From Streptomyces sp. NBC_01353 (GTDB lineage Bacteria; Actinomycetota; Actinomycetes; Streptomycetales; Streptomycetaceae), in contig NZ_CP108352.1 of the NCBI RefSeq assembly GCF_036237275.1, positions 1,488,001-1,552,000 on the forward strand: a stretch of DNA of 64,000 bases, given 5' to 3'. Shown one piece after another: positions 44,560 through 53,585 of this stretch. A model generated the notes under the pieces. That model ran no database searches. It had not been told where the DNA came from and was given only the letters and a program-made list of their open reading frames with translations. The translations under genes and the position numbers were made by a program. Numbering within the stretch: position 1 is the stretch's first letter; the number at the start of each line of letters is the position of its first letter.

Positions 44560-45198
44560 TCAGCGCTGATGCGGAGTTCCGTCGCCGAGGCACAGCTCGG
44601 CAGCGGGGCTCTGCATCAGCGTGTGGACGAAGAGCAGCTCGGCCCCGCCGCGGCCGGCGGCGCCGATGCGGTGCGGGGTGAGCGAGTCGAAGTGCGCGCT
44701 GTCCCCCGGGTCGAGTACGTGGACGGTGTCGCCGAGCGCGAGGCGCACCTGCCCCTCGAGGACGTGGAGCCACTCCTCCCCGGGGTGGACGCGCACGATG
44801 TCGGTTCGGGTGGCGTACGGCACATGGACCCGGAGGGCCTGCATCGCGCGGCCGGGGCCACCGGCCTGGCGGTAGATCCACCCGTCGGCCTCGACGGGCT
44901 CGGACCGGCCCGCCCTGACGACCGGATCACGCTCGGGCGGAACCTCACCCAGGAGCTCGGCGACCGTCGTACCGTAGATGCGGGCCAGGGCGAGCAGCAT
45001 GGGCAGCGAGGGCTGCCGGCGGCCCGTCTCCAGCCGGGACAGATGGGCCGGGGAGAGACCGGCCCGCTGGGCGGCGGCCTCCAGGGTCAGCCCGCGACGT
45101 CGTCGCAGGGCGCGCAGCTGGGGCGCGACGTCCGGCAGGGCATCGGGCGCGTCCGGTGCGGCGGGATCCGGGGACTGCTCCCCGGGGAGGTGCTCCAT
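44560..45198 (-). CDS. XRE-cupin transcriptional regulator
   Basis: A 212-residue regulator with an XRE-type helix-turn-helix (about residues 28-80: LRALRRRRGLTLEAAAQRAGLSPAHLSRLETGRRQPSLPML in two stretches) and a C-terminal cupin (LHVLEGQVRLALGDTVHVLDPGDSAHFDSLTPHRIG). This architecture is used by small-molecule-responsive repressors. A pair of near-identical palindromes lies directly upstream (45219-45253), suggesting autoregulation. GGAGGC precedes the ATG closely. In S. coelicolor a similar gene lies next to the hopanoid aminotransferase. Confidence 0.9.
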   Translation of the reverse strand: MEHLPGEQSPDPAAPDAPDALPDVAPQLRALRRRRGLTLEAAAQRAGLSPAHLSRLETGRRQPSLPMLLALARIYGTTVAELLGEVPPERDPVVRAGRSEPVEADGWIYRQAGGPGRAMQALRVHVPYATRTDIVRVHPGEEWLHVLEGQVRLALGDTVHVLDPGDSAHFDSLTPHRIGAAGRGGAELLFVHTLMQSPAAELCLGDGTPHQR

Positions 45199-45218
45199 GC
45201 CTCCATTCCGCCAGGAAC

Positions 45219-45253
45219 TTTCCTCTGAGGCAACTTTCTTGCCTCAGAGGCAA
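45219..45253. promoter_or_regulatory. Duplicated 15-bp operator of the XRE-cupin gene
   Basis: On the minus strand TTGCCTCTGAGGCAA (45239-45253, perfect palindrome) is followed by 5 nt and TTGCCTCAGAGGAAA (45219-45233). The centres are 20 nt apart, two helical turns, so two dimers could bind on one face. The pair lies between the hopanoid aminotransferase stop and the regulator's own start. Confidence 0.75.
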
Positions 45254-45274
45254 AAGGGCTCACGGCCCCGAAGA

Positions 45275-46660
45275 TCAGCGCTGCGCCACGGCCTGCTTGA
45301 CCAGTGTCTTCCCGAAGTCCCACATGAGTCCGCCACCTCCATGGGCGTCGTCCATCACGGCCGTGAACGCGGTCACGAAGCGGTCCACGTCCTCTTCGTC
45401 GATGATCAGCGGCGGGATCAGTTTGATCACCTCCAGGTGGTCACCCGACACCTGCGTGAGGATCCGGTGCCGCTGGAGCAGCGGGACGACGACCATCTGG
45501 GCGAAGAGCCCCTTGCGGGCCGCCTGCAGCATCGTCCACCGGCTGCGCAACCCGAGCGAGGACGGCCGCCCGAACTCGATCCCGATCATCAGCCCGCGTC
45601 CGCGGATCTCCTTCAGCAGTTCGTAGCGCGGGACGAGTTCCTTCAGGCGCGAGGACAGCAGCTCACCCACCCGGCGCACATGCGCCACCGTCCCCTCGTT
45701 CTCCATGACCGAGAGCACGGCGAGCCCGGCGGCCATGGCCTGGGCGTTCGAACCGAAGCTGGCCGAGTGGACGAGGACCCGGTCCATGGACGAGTAGACC
45801 TTCTTGAAGATCCAGTCCTTGCCCAGCGTCGCGCCGACCGGCACATAGCCACCGGAGAGCGCCTTGGCGACGCAGACGAGGTCCGGTTCGACACCCTCCT
45901 CGTGCTGGTACGCGTAGAAGTCCCCGGTCCTGCCGAGCCCCGTCTGCACCTCGTCGACGATCAGCAGCGCGCCGCGCGCGTGCAGCAGCTCCTGGGCGGC
46001 GCGCAGGAAGCCGGGCGGCGTCTCGTGCACCCCCTTGCCCTGGATGGGCTCGACGACGAACGCGGCCACGTCCCCCTTGCGCAGCTCCCGCTCCAGGGCC
46101 TCCAGGTCCCCCAGCTCGATCGCGGTGTCGGGCAGCAGCGGGGCGAAGCCGTCCCGGAAGCCGTCCTCTCCGTTGACCGAGAGGGAACCGGTGGTCAGGC
46201 CGTGGAAGGCGTGGGAGCAGTACAGGACCCTCGGCTTCCCGGTGGCGTACCGGGCGAACTTCAGCGCGGTCTCCACCGCCTCCGTGCCGCTGTTGCCGAA
46301 GAAGACCCGGTCGAGGTGCGGGCTGTGGGCGAGCAGCTTCTCGGCCAGCAGCCCCGGCAGGGGCTGGCAGTCGAAGCGAGTGAGGTCGGCGAGGGAGGCG
46401 TCCAGGACGTCGTGGAGGGCCTGCCGGACGACGGGGTGGTGCCGGCCGAGGCCCATGACGCCGAAGCCGGCGAGCATGTCGAGGTGGTCGCCGCCGTCGG
46501 CGTCCCAGAAGTGGGCGCCCTCGGCCCGCACGTAGACCTTGTCGAAGCCGATGGTGTGCAGCATCCGCGGAAGCTGGTGGTTGAGGTACCGGGTGTGCAG
46601 CTCGTAGCGCTCGGCGCCGCGTTCGGCGAGCAGCGCCGCGAGGTCGAACTCCTTGGTCAT
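45275..46660 (-). CDS. hpnO: Hopanoid aminotransferase HpnO (class III, PLP)
   Basis: A 461-residue class III PLP aminotransferase that makes aminobacteriohopanetriol from ribosylhopane-derived aldehyde. [18 protein letters not shown] is the phosphate-binding loop, [15 protein letters not shown] the Asp region, and [16 protein letters not shown] holds the PLP Lys. The protein has the extra N-terminal block typical of the hopanoid branch. Its ATG overlaps the dxs stop (ATGA). It is the last gene of the hopanoid cluster. Confidence 0.92.
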   Translation of the reverse strand: MTKEFDLAALLAERGAERYELHTRYLNHQLPRMLHTIGFDKVYVRAEGAHFWDADGGDHLDMLAGFGVMGLGRHHPVVRQALHDVLDASLADLTRFDCQPLPGLLAEKLLAHSPHLDRVFFGNSGTEAVETALKFARYATGKPRVLYCSHAFHGLTTGSLSVNGEDGFRDGFAPLLPDTAIELGDLEALERELRKGDVAAFVVEPIQGKGVHETPPGFLRAAQELLHARGALLIVDEVQTGLGRTGDFYAYQHEEGVEPDLVCVAKALSGGYVPVGATLGKDWIFKKVYSSMDRVLVHSASFGSNAQAMAAGLAVLSVMENEGTVAHVRRVGELLSSRLKELVPRYELLKEIRGRGLMIGIEFGRPSSLGLRSRWTMLQAARKGLFAQMVVVPLLQRHRILTQVSGDHLEVIKLIPPLIIDEEDVDRFVTAFTAVMDDAHGGGGLMWDFGKTLVKQAVAQR

Positions 46661-48627
46661 CGCCCCTTCTTCCGGGTCAGTGCCGCGCTGATGTCTCCGG
46701 CGATCTCCACCGGGGTGAGGCCGAGATCCGCGAGCACCTCGCCGCGCTTCGCGTGCGCGAGGAACTGCTCGGGGATTCCGTACGTCCGCAGGGGTACGTC
46801 GACGCCCGCGTCGCGCAGGGCCTGGCCGACCGCCGCCCCGACGCCGCCCGTGCGGCTGTTGTCCTCGACGACCGCGACCAGCCGGTGCCGCTCGGCGAGC
46901 GGGGCGAGGGCCTCGTCGACGGGCTTGACCCAGCGCGGGTCGACGACGGTGCACCGGATGCCCCGCCCGGCCAGCAGCTCGGCGGCCTGGAGGCAGACCT
47001 CCGCCATCACGCCGACGGCGACCAGCAGCACCTCCGCGTCCGGCTGCGAGGCGGTATCCGGCTCCGAGCCGAGGTCCCGCTCGACGGCGAAGTCCGGCCG
47101 GGCAGCGAGATCCGGCTGCGAGCCCGGATCAGGCCGCGGGGCGAGCAGTACGTCCATGGCTCCGATCCGTCCCACGGCCGGCACCGGAGCGCCCACGGTC
47201 TCCTTCGGGAACCGCAGCACGGTCGGGGCGTCGTCGACCTCGACGGCCTCGCGCAGCTGGGCCCGCAGCTGTTCGGCGTCGCGCGGCGCGGCGATCCGCA
47301 GTCCCGGCACGACCTGGAGGAGCGACAGGTCCCACATGCCGTTGTGGGAGGCCCCGTCGGTGCCCGTGACGCCCGCCCTATCGAGGACGAAGGTGACTCC
47401 GCACTTGTGCAGGGCGACGTCCATGAGCAGCTGGTCGAAGGCGCGGTTGAGGAAGGTCGCGTAGACGGCGACGACCGGGTGGAGGCCGCCGGCCGCGAGG
47501 CCCGCGGCCGAGACGACGGCGTGCTGCTCGGCGATGCCGACGTCCCAGACCCGGTCGGGGAAGCGCTCGGCGAACTTCGTCAGGCCGACGGGGTGCAGCA
47601 TGGCGGCGGTGATCGCGACCACGTCCGGCCGCTCGGCCCCGATCTCCGCGATCGCGTCACCGAAGACGGAGGTCCAGGACGGGCCGCCGGACGGGGTCAG
47701 CGGCTCGCAGGTGAGCGGGTCCATGGCCCCCACGGCGTGGAAGCGGTCGGCCTCGTCCTCCAGCGCCGGGCCGTAGCCGCGGCCCTTCTCGGTGAGGCAG
47801 TGAACGAGCACGGGCCCGTGGAAGCGCTGGGCGCGGTGCAGCGCCGACTCGACGGCTCCGATGTCGTGGCCGTCGACGGGGCCGACGTACTTCAGGCCGA
47901 GGTCCTCGAAGAGGCCCTGGGGCGCGAAGGCGTCCTTGAACCCCTTCTTGGCGCCGTGCAGTGAGCCGTACAGCGGCTGTCCGACGACCGGTGTGTGCTG
48001 GAGGACGTCCTTGCCCCAGGCGAGGAAGCGCTCGTAGTCGTCTGCGGTCCGCAGGGCCGCCAGGTGGTGGGCGAGGCCGCCGATCGTGGGCGCGTAGGAG
48101 CGCTCGTTGTCGTTGACGACGATGATCAGGGGCCGGTCCTTGGCGGCGGCGATGTTGTTGAGCGCCTCCCAGGCCATGCCGCCGGTGAGGGCTCCGTCGC
48201 CGATGACGGCGACCACGTGGTCCGGGCGGCCGGACACCTCGTCGGCCTTGGCGATGCCGTCGGCCCAGCCGAGAACGGTCGAGGCGTGCGAGTTCTCGAT
48301 GACGTCGTGCGGCGACTCCTCGCGTGAGGGGTAGCCGGAGAGTCCGCCCTTGCCGCGCAGCTTGGAGAAGTCCTGGCGGCCGGTGAGCAGTTTGTGGACG
48401 TAGGTCTGGTGACCGGTGTCCCACAGGATGCGGTCGGCGGGCGAGTCGAAGACCCGGTGCAGGGCGAGCGTGAGCTCCACCACGCCGAGGTTGGGGCCCA
48501 GATGGCCGCCGGTTCTGGCGACGGCTTGGATCAGGAACTGCCTGATCTCCTCGGCCAGTTCGTCGAGCTCGGCCTCGCCGAGCGGCCGGAGGTCCCGTGG
48601 CCCCCGAATGTTCTCCAGAATCGTCAT
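46657..48627 (-). CDS. dxs: 1-deoxy-D-xylulose-5-phosphate synthase
   Basis: A 656-residue ThDP enzyme that makes DXP from pyruvate and glyceraldehyde-3-phosphate, the entry to the MEP isoprenoid pathway. ThDP/Mg motif [21 protein letters not shown]-domain motif [20 protein letters not shown]; transketolase-C near the end. This is the cluster copy, supplying precursor for hopanoids; a housekeeping dxs is expected elsewhere. Unusual is a roughly 34-residue repetitive insert (about residues 497-530, [17 protein letters not shown]) between the PP and C-terminal domains. It follows hpnH with a hairpin in the gap. Confidence 0.94.
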   Translation of the reverse strand: MTILENIRGPRDLRPLGEAELDELAEEIRQFLIQAVARTGGHLGPNLGVVELTLALHRVFDSPADRILWDTGHQTYVHKLLTGRQDFSKLRGKGGLSGYPSREESPHDVIENSHASTVLGWADGIAKADEVSGRPDHVVAVIGDGALTGGMAWEALNNIAAAKDRPLIIVVNDNERSYAPTIGGLAHHLAALRTADDYERFLAWGKDVLQHTPVVGQPLYGSLHGAKKGFKDAFAPQGLFEDLGLKYVGPVDGHDIGAVESALHRAQRFHGPVLVHCLTEKGRGYGPALEDEADRFHAVGAMDPLTCEPLTPSGGPSWTSVFGDAIAEIGAERPDVVAITAAMLHPVGLTKFAERFPDRVWDVGIAEQHAVVSAAGLAAGGLHPVVAVYATFLNRAFDQLLMDVALHKCGVTFVLDRAGVTGTDGASHNGMWDLSLLQVVPGLRIAAPRDAEQLRAQLREAVEVDDAPTVLRFPKETVGAPVPAVGRIGAMDVLLAPRPDPGSQPDLAARPDFAVERDLGSEPDTASQPDAEVLLVAVGVMAEVCLQAAELLAGRGIRCTVVDPRWVKPVDEALAPLAERHRLVAVVEDNSRTGGVGAAVGQALRDAGVDVPLRTYGIPEQFLAHAKRGEVLADLGLTPVEIAGDISAALTRKKGR

Positions 48628-48666
48628 GCTCGGCCCCCTTCGACCTGTCGACCCGGCTCCTGCTAC

Positions 48667-48702
48667 GCGCCCGGGGAGTCCTGGACAGGGCTCCCCGGGC
48701 GC
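48667..48702 (-). terminator. Hairpin between hpnH and dxs
   Basis: GCGCCCGGGGA pairs perfectly with TCCCCGGGCGC (11 bp, 14-nt loop), immediately past the hpnH stop. This could end the upstream hopanoid transcript and leave dxs-hpnO partly under separate control. Confidence 0.7.
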
Positions 48703-48708
48703 CTCTTC

Positions 48709-49731
48709 TCACCCTCGGTTGCCGGAGACGGTCTCGCGGGCCGCCCGCAGGGACTCCTTGAGCGAGCCCATGGTGGCGAGGACGGCGGTCGGCTCGTACC
48801 CGCAGTGCGCCATGCAGTTGGCGCAGCGCGGATCCTTGCCGCGGCCGTACTTGTCCCAGTCGGTCTCCTCGATCAGCTCCCGGTACGTGGGGACGTAGCC
48901 GTCGCTCATCAGGTAGCAGGGGCGCTGCCAGCCGAAGAGCGAGTAGTTCGGGATCGCCCACGCGGTGCAGGGGAAGTCGGCCTTGCCCTCCAGGAAGTCC
49001 AGGAAGAGCGGCGAGTGGTTCAGCCGCCAGCGGCCGCGGTTGCCGCCGGCGAAGGCCTTCTTGAACAGCTCCCGGGTCTGCTCGACGCCGAGGAAGTGCT
49101 CCTGGTCGGGGGCCTTCTCGTAGGCGTACGCGGGCGAGATCATCATCTCGTCGACCTGGAGGTCGTCGTTGAGGTAGTTGAGCACCTCGATGATGGTCTG
49201 CGGGGTGTCGGTGTTGAAGAAGGTCGAGTTGGTGGTGACCCGGAAGCCGCGCCGCTTGGCCTCCTTGATCGCCGCCACCGCCTCGTCGAACACGCCTTCC
49301 TTGGCGACGGATTCGTCGTGCCGCTCACGCAGCCCGTCGATGTGCACCGCGAAGGCGAAGTACGGGGAGGGGGTGAAGTTCTCCAGCTTCTTGCGCAGCA
49401 GCATGGCGTTGGTGCAGAGGAAGACGTACTTCCTCTTCGCGACCAACTGACGCACGATCTCGTCGATCTGAGGGTGCATCAGGGGCTCGCCGCCCGCGAT
49501 GGAGACCATCGGCGCCCCGGACTCCAGGACCGCGCCGACGGCCTGCGCGACCGGCATCCGCTGCTTGAGCACACCCGCCGGGTGTTGGATCTTTCCGCAG
49601 CCCTCGCACTTGAGGTTGCAGGCGAACAGCGGCTCCAGTTCGACGATCAGAGGGAACTTGTCCCGCTTGCGGAGCTTCTGTTCGATGAGATAGGTCCCGA
49701 CCCGGATGGACTGACGGAGCGGCATGGCCAT
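48709..49731 (-). CDS. hpnH: Adenosylhopane synthase, radical SAM (HpnH)
   Basis: A 340-residue radical-SAM enzyme that adds adenosyl to diploptene to form adenosylhopane. The cluster motif is ACNLKCEGCGK (CX3CX2C). Additional cysteines lie at CANCMAHCGYEP near the end, the HpnH pattern. AGGAGGTGA precedes the ATG. It lies between hpnG and dxs. In S. coelicolor an ispG-type gene sits after hpnH; here none is present. Confidence 0.95.
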   Translation of the reverse strand: MAMPLRQSIRVGTYLIEQKLRKRDKFPLIVELEPLFACNLKCEGCGKIQHPAGVLKQRMPVAQAVGAVLESGAPMVSIAGGEPLMHPQIDEIVRQLVAKRKYVFLCTNAMLLRKKLENFTPSPYFAFAVHIDGLRERHDESVAKEGVFDEAVAAIKEAKRRGFRVTTNSTFFNTDTPQTIIEVLNYLNDDLQVDEMMISPAYAYEKAPDQEHFLGVEQTRELFKKAFAGGNRGRWRLNHSPLFLDFLEGKADFPCTAWAIPNYSLFGWQRPCYLMSDGYVPTYRELIEETDWDKYGRGKDPRCANCMAHCGYEPTAVLATMGSLKESLRAARETVSGNRG

Positions 49732-49738
49732 AACTCGC

Positions 49739-50398
49739 TCACCTCCTGGGGAGCAGCAAAGAACGGTGCCATTCGAAGAATGCGGGAAGGACGGCACGAA
49801 GAACGCGGAAAGCCGATATTCCACCGCGTACCGTGCCGATCCGGACCAGTTCATGTTCTGGAGCGTCCACGACCACCCGTACGGCCGCAACCGGGCGGGG
49901 CCCGGCGGCCAGCGCGGTGCCGAGCGTGGCAGCGGACTCCATGTCCACCGCGATCGCTCCGGTGGCCCGCAGCTCTGCCCGCTCGTGGCCGCGCACGACA
50001 TGGCCGGAGCCGGTCAGCGGGCCGGTGTGGACCGTGCTGCCGGGCAGGGCCCGGGCCAGGGCTTTGACCAGCAGTTCCGCGCCGGTGCAGGCGGTCGTTC
50101 CGTCGGGGCCCCGGGTCTCGTCGGCGACGATCAGGTCCCCGGGGTGCATCCCCGGGGCGAGTCCGGCGCAGAAGCCCGAGGCGATGACGACGGCGTCCCG
50201 CCAGGGCTCCCGGTCGAGCGCCCGGGACACGGCACGGCGGGCGCGGTCCGGCCCCATGCCGGTGCGCACGACGGTGAACGGGCCGGGCGCGCCGCCTCGT
50301 TCGCCGCTGCGCAGGGCCAGTTGCTCGATGCCGAGCGCGCACGCGATCAGCAGCGGCGGCGCGCCGGCGGACGAAGGCGCCGGCTCCTCGGCCATCAC
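49739..50398 (-). CDS. hpnG: Adenosylhopane nucleosidase/phosphorylase (HpnG)
   Basis: A 219-residue nucleoside phosphorylase-like enzyme that removes adenine from adenosylhopane. It is recognised by LLIACALGIEQLALRSGER at the start, SGFCAGLAPGMHPGDLIVADE, and the active-site run AIAVDMESAATLGTA. Database entries sometimes mislabel this gene as a HMBPP reductase. The GTG start at 50398 overlaps the shc stop (GTGA); ATG 50395 is also possible. It ends just before hpnH. Confidence 0.88.
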   Translation of the reverse strand: MMAEEPAPSSAGAPPLLIACALGIEQLALRSGERGGAPGPFTVVRTGMGPDRARRAVSRALDREPWRDAVVIASGFCAGLAPGMHPGDLIVADETRGPDGTTACTGAELLVKALARALPGSTVHTGPLTGSGHVVRGHERAELRATGAIAVDMESAATLGTALAAGPRPVAAVRVVVDAPEHELVRIGTVRGGISAFRVLRAVLPAFFEWHRSLLLPRR

Positions 50399-52377
50399 CC
50401 CTCCCCGGAGAGGGCGGGTTCGCCGTTCACATAGCGCCCGAGCGCCGTGAGCGGGAACACCTGCCGATACAGGTGGTAGTTGATGGAGAAGTCCCAGGGG
50501 AAGCCGGTTCCGGTGAAGTACGGCTCGTCCCAGGACCCGTCCGCGCGCTGTGTCTCGGCCAGCCAGGCGATGCCGCGCTCCACGGCCTTGGACTCACGCC
50601 CGCCCGCGGCGAGCAGTGCGAGCAGCGCCCAGGCGGTCTGCGAGGCGGTCGAGGTGCCGTGCCCGATCCAGGGCTGCTCCTTGTACGAGCGCAGGTCCTC
50701 GCCCCAGCCGCCGTCCTCGTTCTGTACGGACTTCAGCCAGGCGACGGCGCGGCGGATGGCGGGGTGGGAACGGGGCAGCCCTGCCGCGGTGAGCGCGGGC
50801 ACCACCGAGCCCGTCCCGTACACGTAGTTGACCCCCCAGCGTCCGAACCAGGCGCCGGTCGGCTCCTGTTCGGCGAGCAGCCACTCGACTCCCCTGCGTG
50901 TACGCGGGTGCTGGGCCTTGCCCTCGTAGGCGAGCATCTCCACGACATGGGCGGTGACGTCGGCCGACGGCGGGTCGATGACCTCGCCGAAGTCGCAGAA
51001 CGGCAGCCGGTTGGGGAAGGGGCTGGTGTTGTCCGCGTCGAAGGCGGCCCAGGCCCCGTTCCTCGACTGCATCCCGAGGGTCCAACGGGCGCCGCGGGTG
51101 ATGGCCGCCTCGACCTGCGCGGGGTCGGGGTGCTTCACCCGGCGCAGCGCGAGGATGACCTCGGCGGTGTCGTCGATGTCCGGGTAGTTGTCGTTGTGGA
51201 ACTCGAACGCCCAGCCGCCCGGCGGAAGTTGGGGCCTGCGCACGGCCCAGTCGCCGGGCTTGACGATCTCCTCGCCCAGCATCCAGTCGGCGGCCTTCAC
51301 CAGCGCCGGGTGGTCGGCCGGCAGGCCGGCGTCGGCGAGGGCGATGGTGGCCAGGCAGGTGTCCCAGACCGGGGACTGACAGGCCTCGATCATGCGCGCG
51401 CCGTCCTCGCGCCATACGGCGAAGCGGTCGAGGGACTCGAGCCCTGCCCGCATGACGGGGTGCTCCAGGTCGTAGCCGAGCAGATGCAGGGCGATGACCG
51501 AGTAGACGGCCGGGGGCTGGATGCCGCCCCAGCAACCGTCGTTCTCCTGGCGCTCGACGATCCAGCGGGCCGCGACGTTCATGGCCGCCTTGCGCAGCCG
51601 GCGTGGGGCGACCTTGTGGTAGACGTGCAGCGCCTTGTCGATCCGCTGGAAGGCGCCTTCCCAACTGACCATGGACGCCGATGACTTCACCGGATTCGGC
51701 CGGGCCGGATCGGTGTGCAGCTCGTCCAGCGGGAAGGGCGCGGGGCGTACGGGCCGCTTCGCGGAGACCACGGTGAGCGGCACGACGGTCTGCCGGGCCC
51801 AGCACCCGAAGTCGTAGATGTTGAGCGGGAACCACTTCGGCAGGAAGATCAGCTCGGGTGGCAGCTCGGGCAGGTCGTCCCACTTCCACCAGCCGAAGAG
51901 GGCGAGCCAGATCCGGGTGAAGACGCGGGCGGCGGCGATCCCGCCCCGGTCCCGGATCCAGGCGGCGGCGCGGGCCATGTGCGGGTCTTCCGGGAGGTCC
52001 CCGGCAAGGCGCAGCGCCACGTACGCCTCGATGGTGGTGGAGAGTTCACCGGGCCCGCCGTAGAAGGTCGCCCAGGTGCCGTCCTCGCGCTGCTCGCCCC
52101 GGATGAAGAGGGCTGCCGCGCGCGTGGTCTCCTCGTCCCGGATGCCGAGGAACTGGCGCAGCAGGAGGTCCTCGGCATCCATGGAGACGTTGGTCTCCAG
52201 ATCGCCCTTCCACCAGCCTTCGGCGTCCTGGCGGCCGAGCAGATGCTCGACGGAGCGTTCCGCCGCCCGTTTCGCGGCCTCTTCGAGGCCGGTCGCGAGC
52301 GCGGTGTCGGTGGTGTCGCTGGCCGCGGCCGCCCGGGGTCCCACGGCCCCGGCGCTTCCGTCGGTCGTCGCTGTCAT
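50395..52377 (-). CDS. shc: Squalene-hopene cyclase
   Basis: A 660-residue class II triterpene cyclase converting squalene to hopene. The protonation motif is DIDD (residues 400-403), and QW-type repeats occur throughout (for example near RQENDGCWGG and SVQNEDGGWGE). The membrane-associated monotopic enzyme needs no cofactor. GAAGGGGAAG precedes ATG 52377, so the longer frame is rejected. The stop overlaps hpnG. Between it and the polyprenyl synthetase gene are 107 nt. Confidence 0.96.
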   Translation of the reverse strand: MTATTDGSAGAVGPRAAAASDTTDTALATGLEEAAKRAAERSVEHLLGRQDAEGWWKGDLETNVSMDAEDLLLRQFLGIRDEETTRAAALFIRGEQREDGTWATFYGGPGELSTTIEAYVALRLAGDLPEDPHMARAAAWIRDRGGIAAARVFTRIWLALFGWWKWDDLPELPPELIFLPKWFPLNIYDFGCWARQTVVPLTVVSAKRPVRPAPFPLDELHTDPARPNPVKSSASMVSWEGAFQRIDKALHVYHKVAPRRLRKAAMNVAARWIVERQENDGCWGGIQPPAVYSVIALHLLGYDLEHPVMRAGLESLDRFAVWREDGARMIEACQSPVWDTCLATIALADAGLPADHPALVKAADWMLGEEIVKPGDWAVRRPQLPPGGWAFEFHNDNYPDIDDTAEVILALRRVKHPDPAQVEAAITRGARWTLGMQSRNGAWAAFDADNTSPFPNRLPFCDFGEVIDPPSADVTAHVVEMLAYEGKAQHPRTRRGVEWLLAEQEPTGAWFGRWGVNYVYGTGSVVPALTAAGLPRSHPAIRRAVAWLKSVQNEDGGWGEDLRSYKEQPWIGHGTSTASQTAWALLALLAAGGRESKAVERGIAWLAETQRADGSWDEPYFTGTGFPWDFSINYHLYRQVFPLTALGRYVNGEPALSGEG

Positions 52378-52484
52378 GGCTTCCCCTTCGTGCAGTCGAA
52401 TACTTCTGCTTCCTCGGGTCTGCCGTCGGCCGATGCCCGGTGGCACCGGCCGGCGACTGCGCACTCATATCAGGGTGATGGTGA

Positions 52485-53585
52485 TCATCTCTTCCGAACG
52501 ACGACGAAGTCGGCGAGCGCGGTGAGCTGCGCCCTGACCCGCTCGGGCATGTCCACCTCGTGCAGGGCCTGGATGGCGATGGTGTGCTGGCGGCGGGCCT
52601 CCTCGGAGGTCCACTCACGGCCGCCCGCCTCCTCGATGAGGGCCGCGCGGGTGGCGAACTCCTCCTCGGAGAAGGAGTCGAAGTCGGTGCTCTTGGCGTC
52701 GGCGGCGAGTAGTTCGCCGAGCCTCTCGGAGGCCGGTCCGCCGGCCGCCAGGGCGGCGACGACGGGCAGGGACTTCTTCCGCTGGCGCAGATCGCTCCAG
52801 GTCTGCTTGCCGGTGGCCTCGGGGTCGCCCCAGATGCCGAGCAGGTCGTCGACGGCCTGGAAGGCGAGGCCGAGGTGGTAGCCGTACTCCTCCAGCTTGT
52901 CCGCCGTGCGGTCGTCGGCGCCGCCGAGGACCGCCCCGATGGAGACCGCGCAGGCCAGCAGGGCGCCGGTCTTGTTGCCCTCCATCTCCAGGCACTCCTC
53001 GACGGTGACCCGCTCGCGGTGCTCGTAGGAGATGTCCTGGGCCTGCCCGTCGATGAGCTTGCGGGTGGCCGTGGTCAGCCGGCGGGTGGCGCGGCCTGCC
53101 TCGACGGTGCCGAGTTCCAGCAGCAGCTCGTTGGCGAGCGCGAAGAGGGCGTCGCCGACGAGGATCGCCTGGGCGGGGCCGTGCACCTTCCAGACGGTGT
53201 CGCGGTGCCGTCGCTGCTCGTCGCCGTCCATCAGGTCGTCGTGCAGCAGCGAGAAGTTGTGGACGAGCTCCACGGCGACCGCGCCGGGGACGCCGACCTC
53301 GGGAGCGACGCCCGCCGCCTCGGCGGACAGCAGGGCGAGCGCGGGCCGGACGGCCTTGCCGCTGTCCCCCTCGGTGGGGTTGCCCTGCGCGTCGATCCAG
53401 CCGAAGTGGTAGGCGGCCACGGTGTCCATGGGCGGTGCGAGCCGGTCGACGGCCGCCCGCAGGACGGGGGTGGACAGGGTCCGCCCGCGCTCCAGCAGAG
53501 CGGTCACGTCCGCGGTGTCGACGGCCGGTTTCACCGGGGGCACAGTCGGCACGGTCTCTCCTCTTGTTCCAGTACTCACACTCAT
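52485..53585 (-). CDS. Polyprenyl diphosphate synthase of the hopanoid cluster
   Basis: A 366-residue trans-prenyltransferase. First aspartate motif DDLMD, second DDLLGIWGD. In this cluster it probably supplies farnesyl diphosphate to HpnC/HpnD. The ATG at 53585 overlaps the hpnE stop (ATGA); a GTG at 53552 with AGAGGAGAG just upstream is an alternative start. The position between hpnE and shc is conserved in Streptomyces. Confidence 0.92.
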   Translation of the reverse strand: MSVSTGTRGETVPTVPPVKPAVDTADVTALLERGRTLSTPVLRAAVDRLAPPMDTVAAYHFGWIDAQGNPTEGDSGKAVRPALALLSAEAAGVAPEVGVPGAVAVELVHNFSLLHDDLMDGDEQRRHRDTVWKVHGPAQAILVGDALFALANELLLELGTVEAGRATRRLTTATRKLIDGQAQDISYEHRERVTVEECLEMEGNKTGALLACAVSIGAVLGGADDRTADKLEEYGYHLGLAFQAVDDLLGIWGDPEATGKQTWSDLRQRKKSLPVVAALAAGGPASERLGELLAADAKSTDFDSFSEEEFATRAALIEEAGGREWTSEEARRQHTIAIQALHEVDMPERVRAQLTALADFVVVRKR

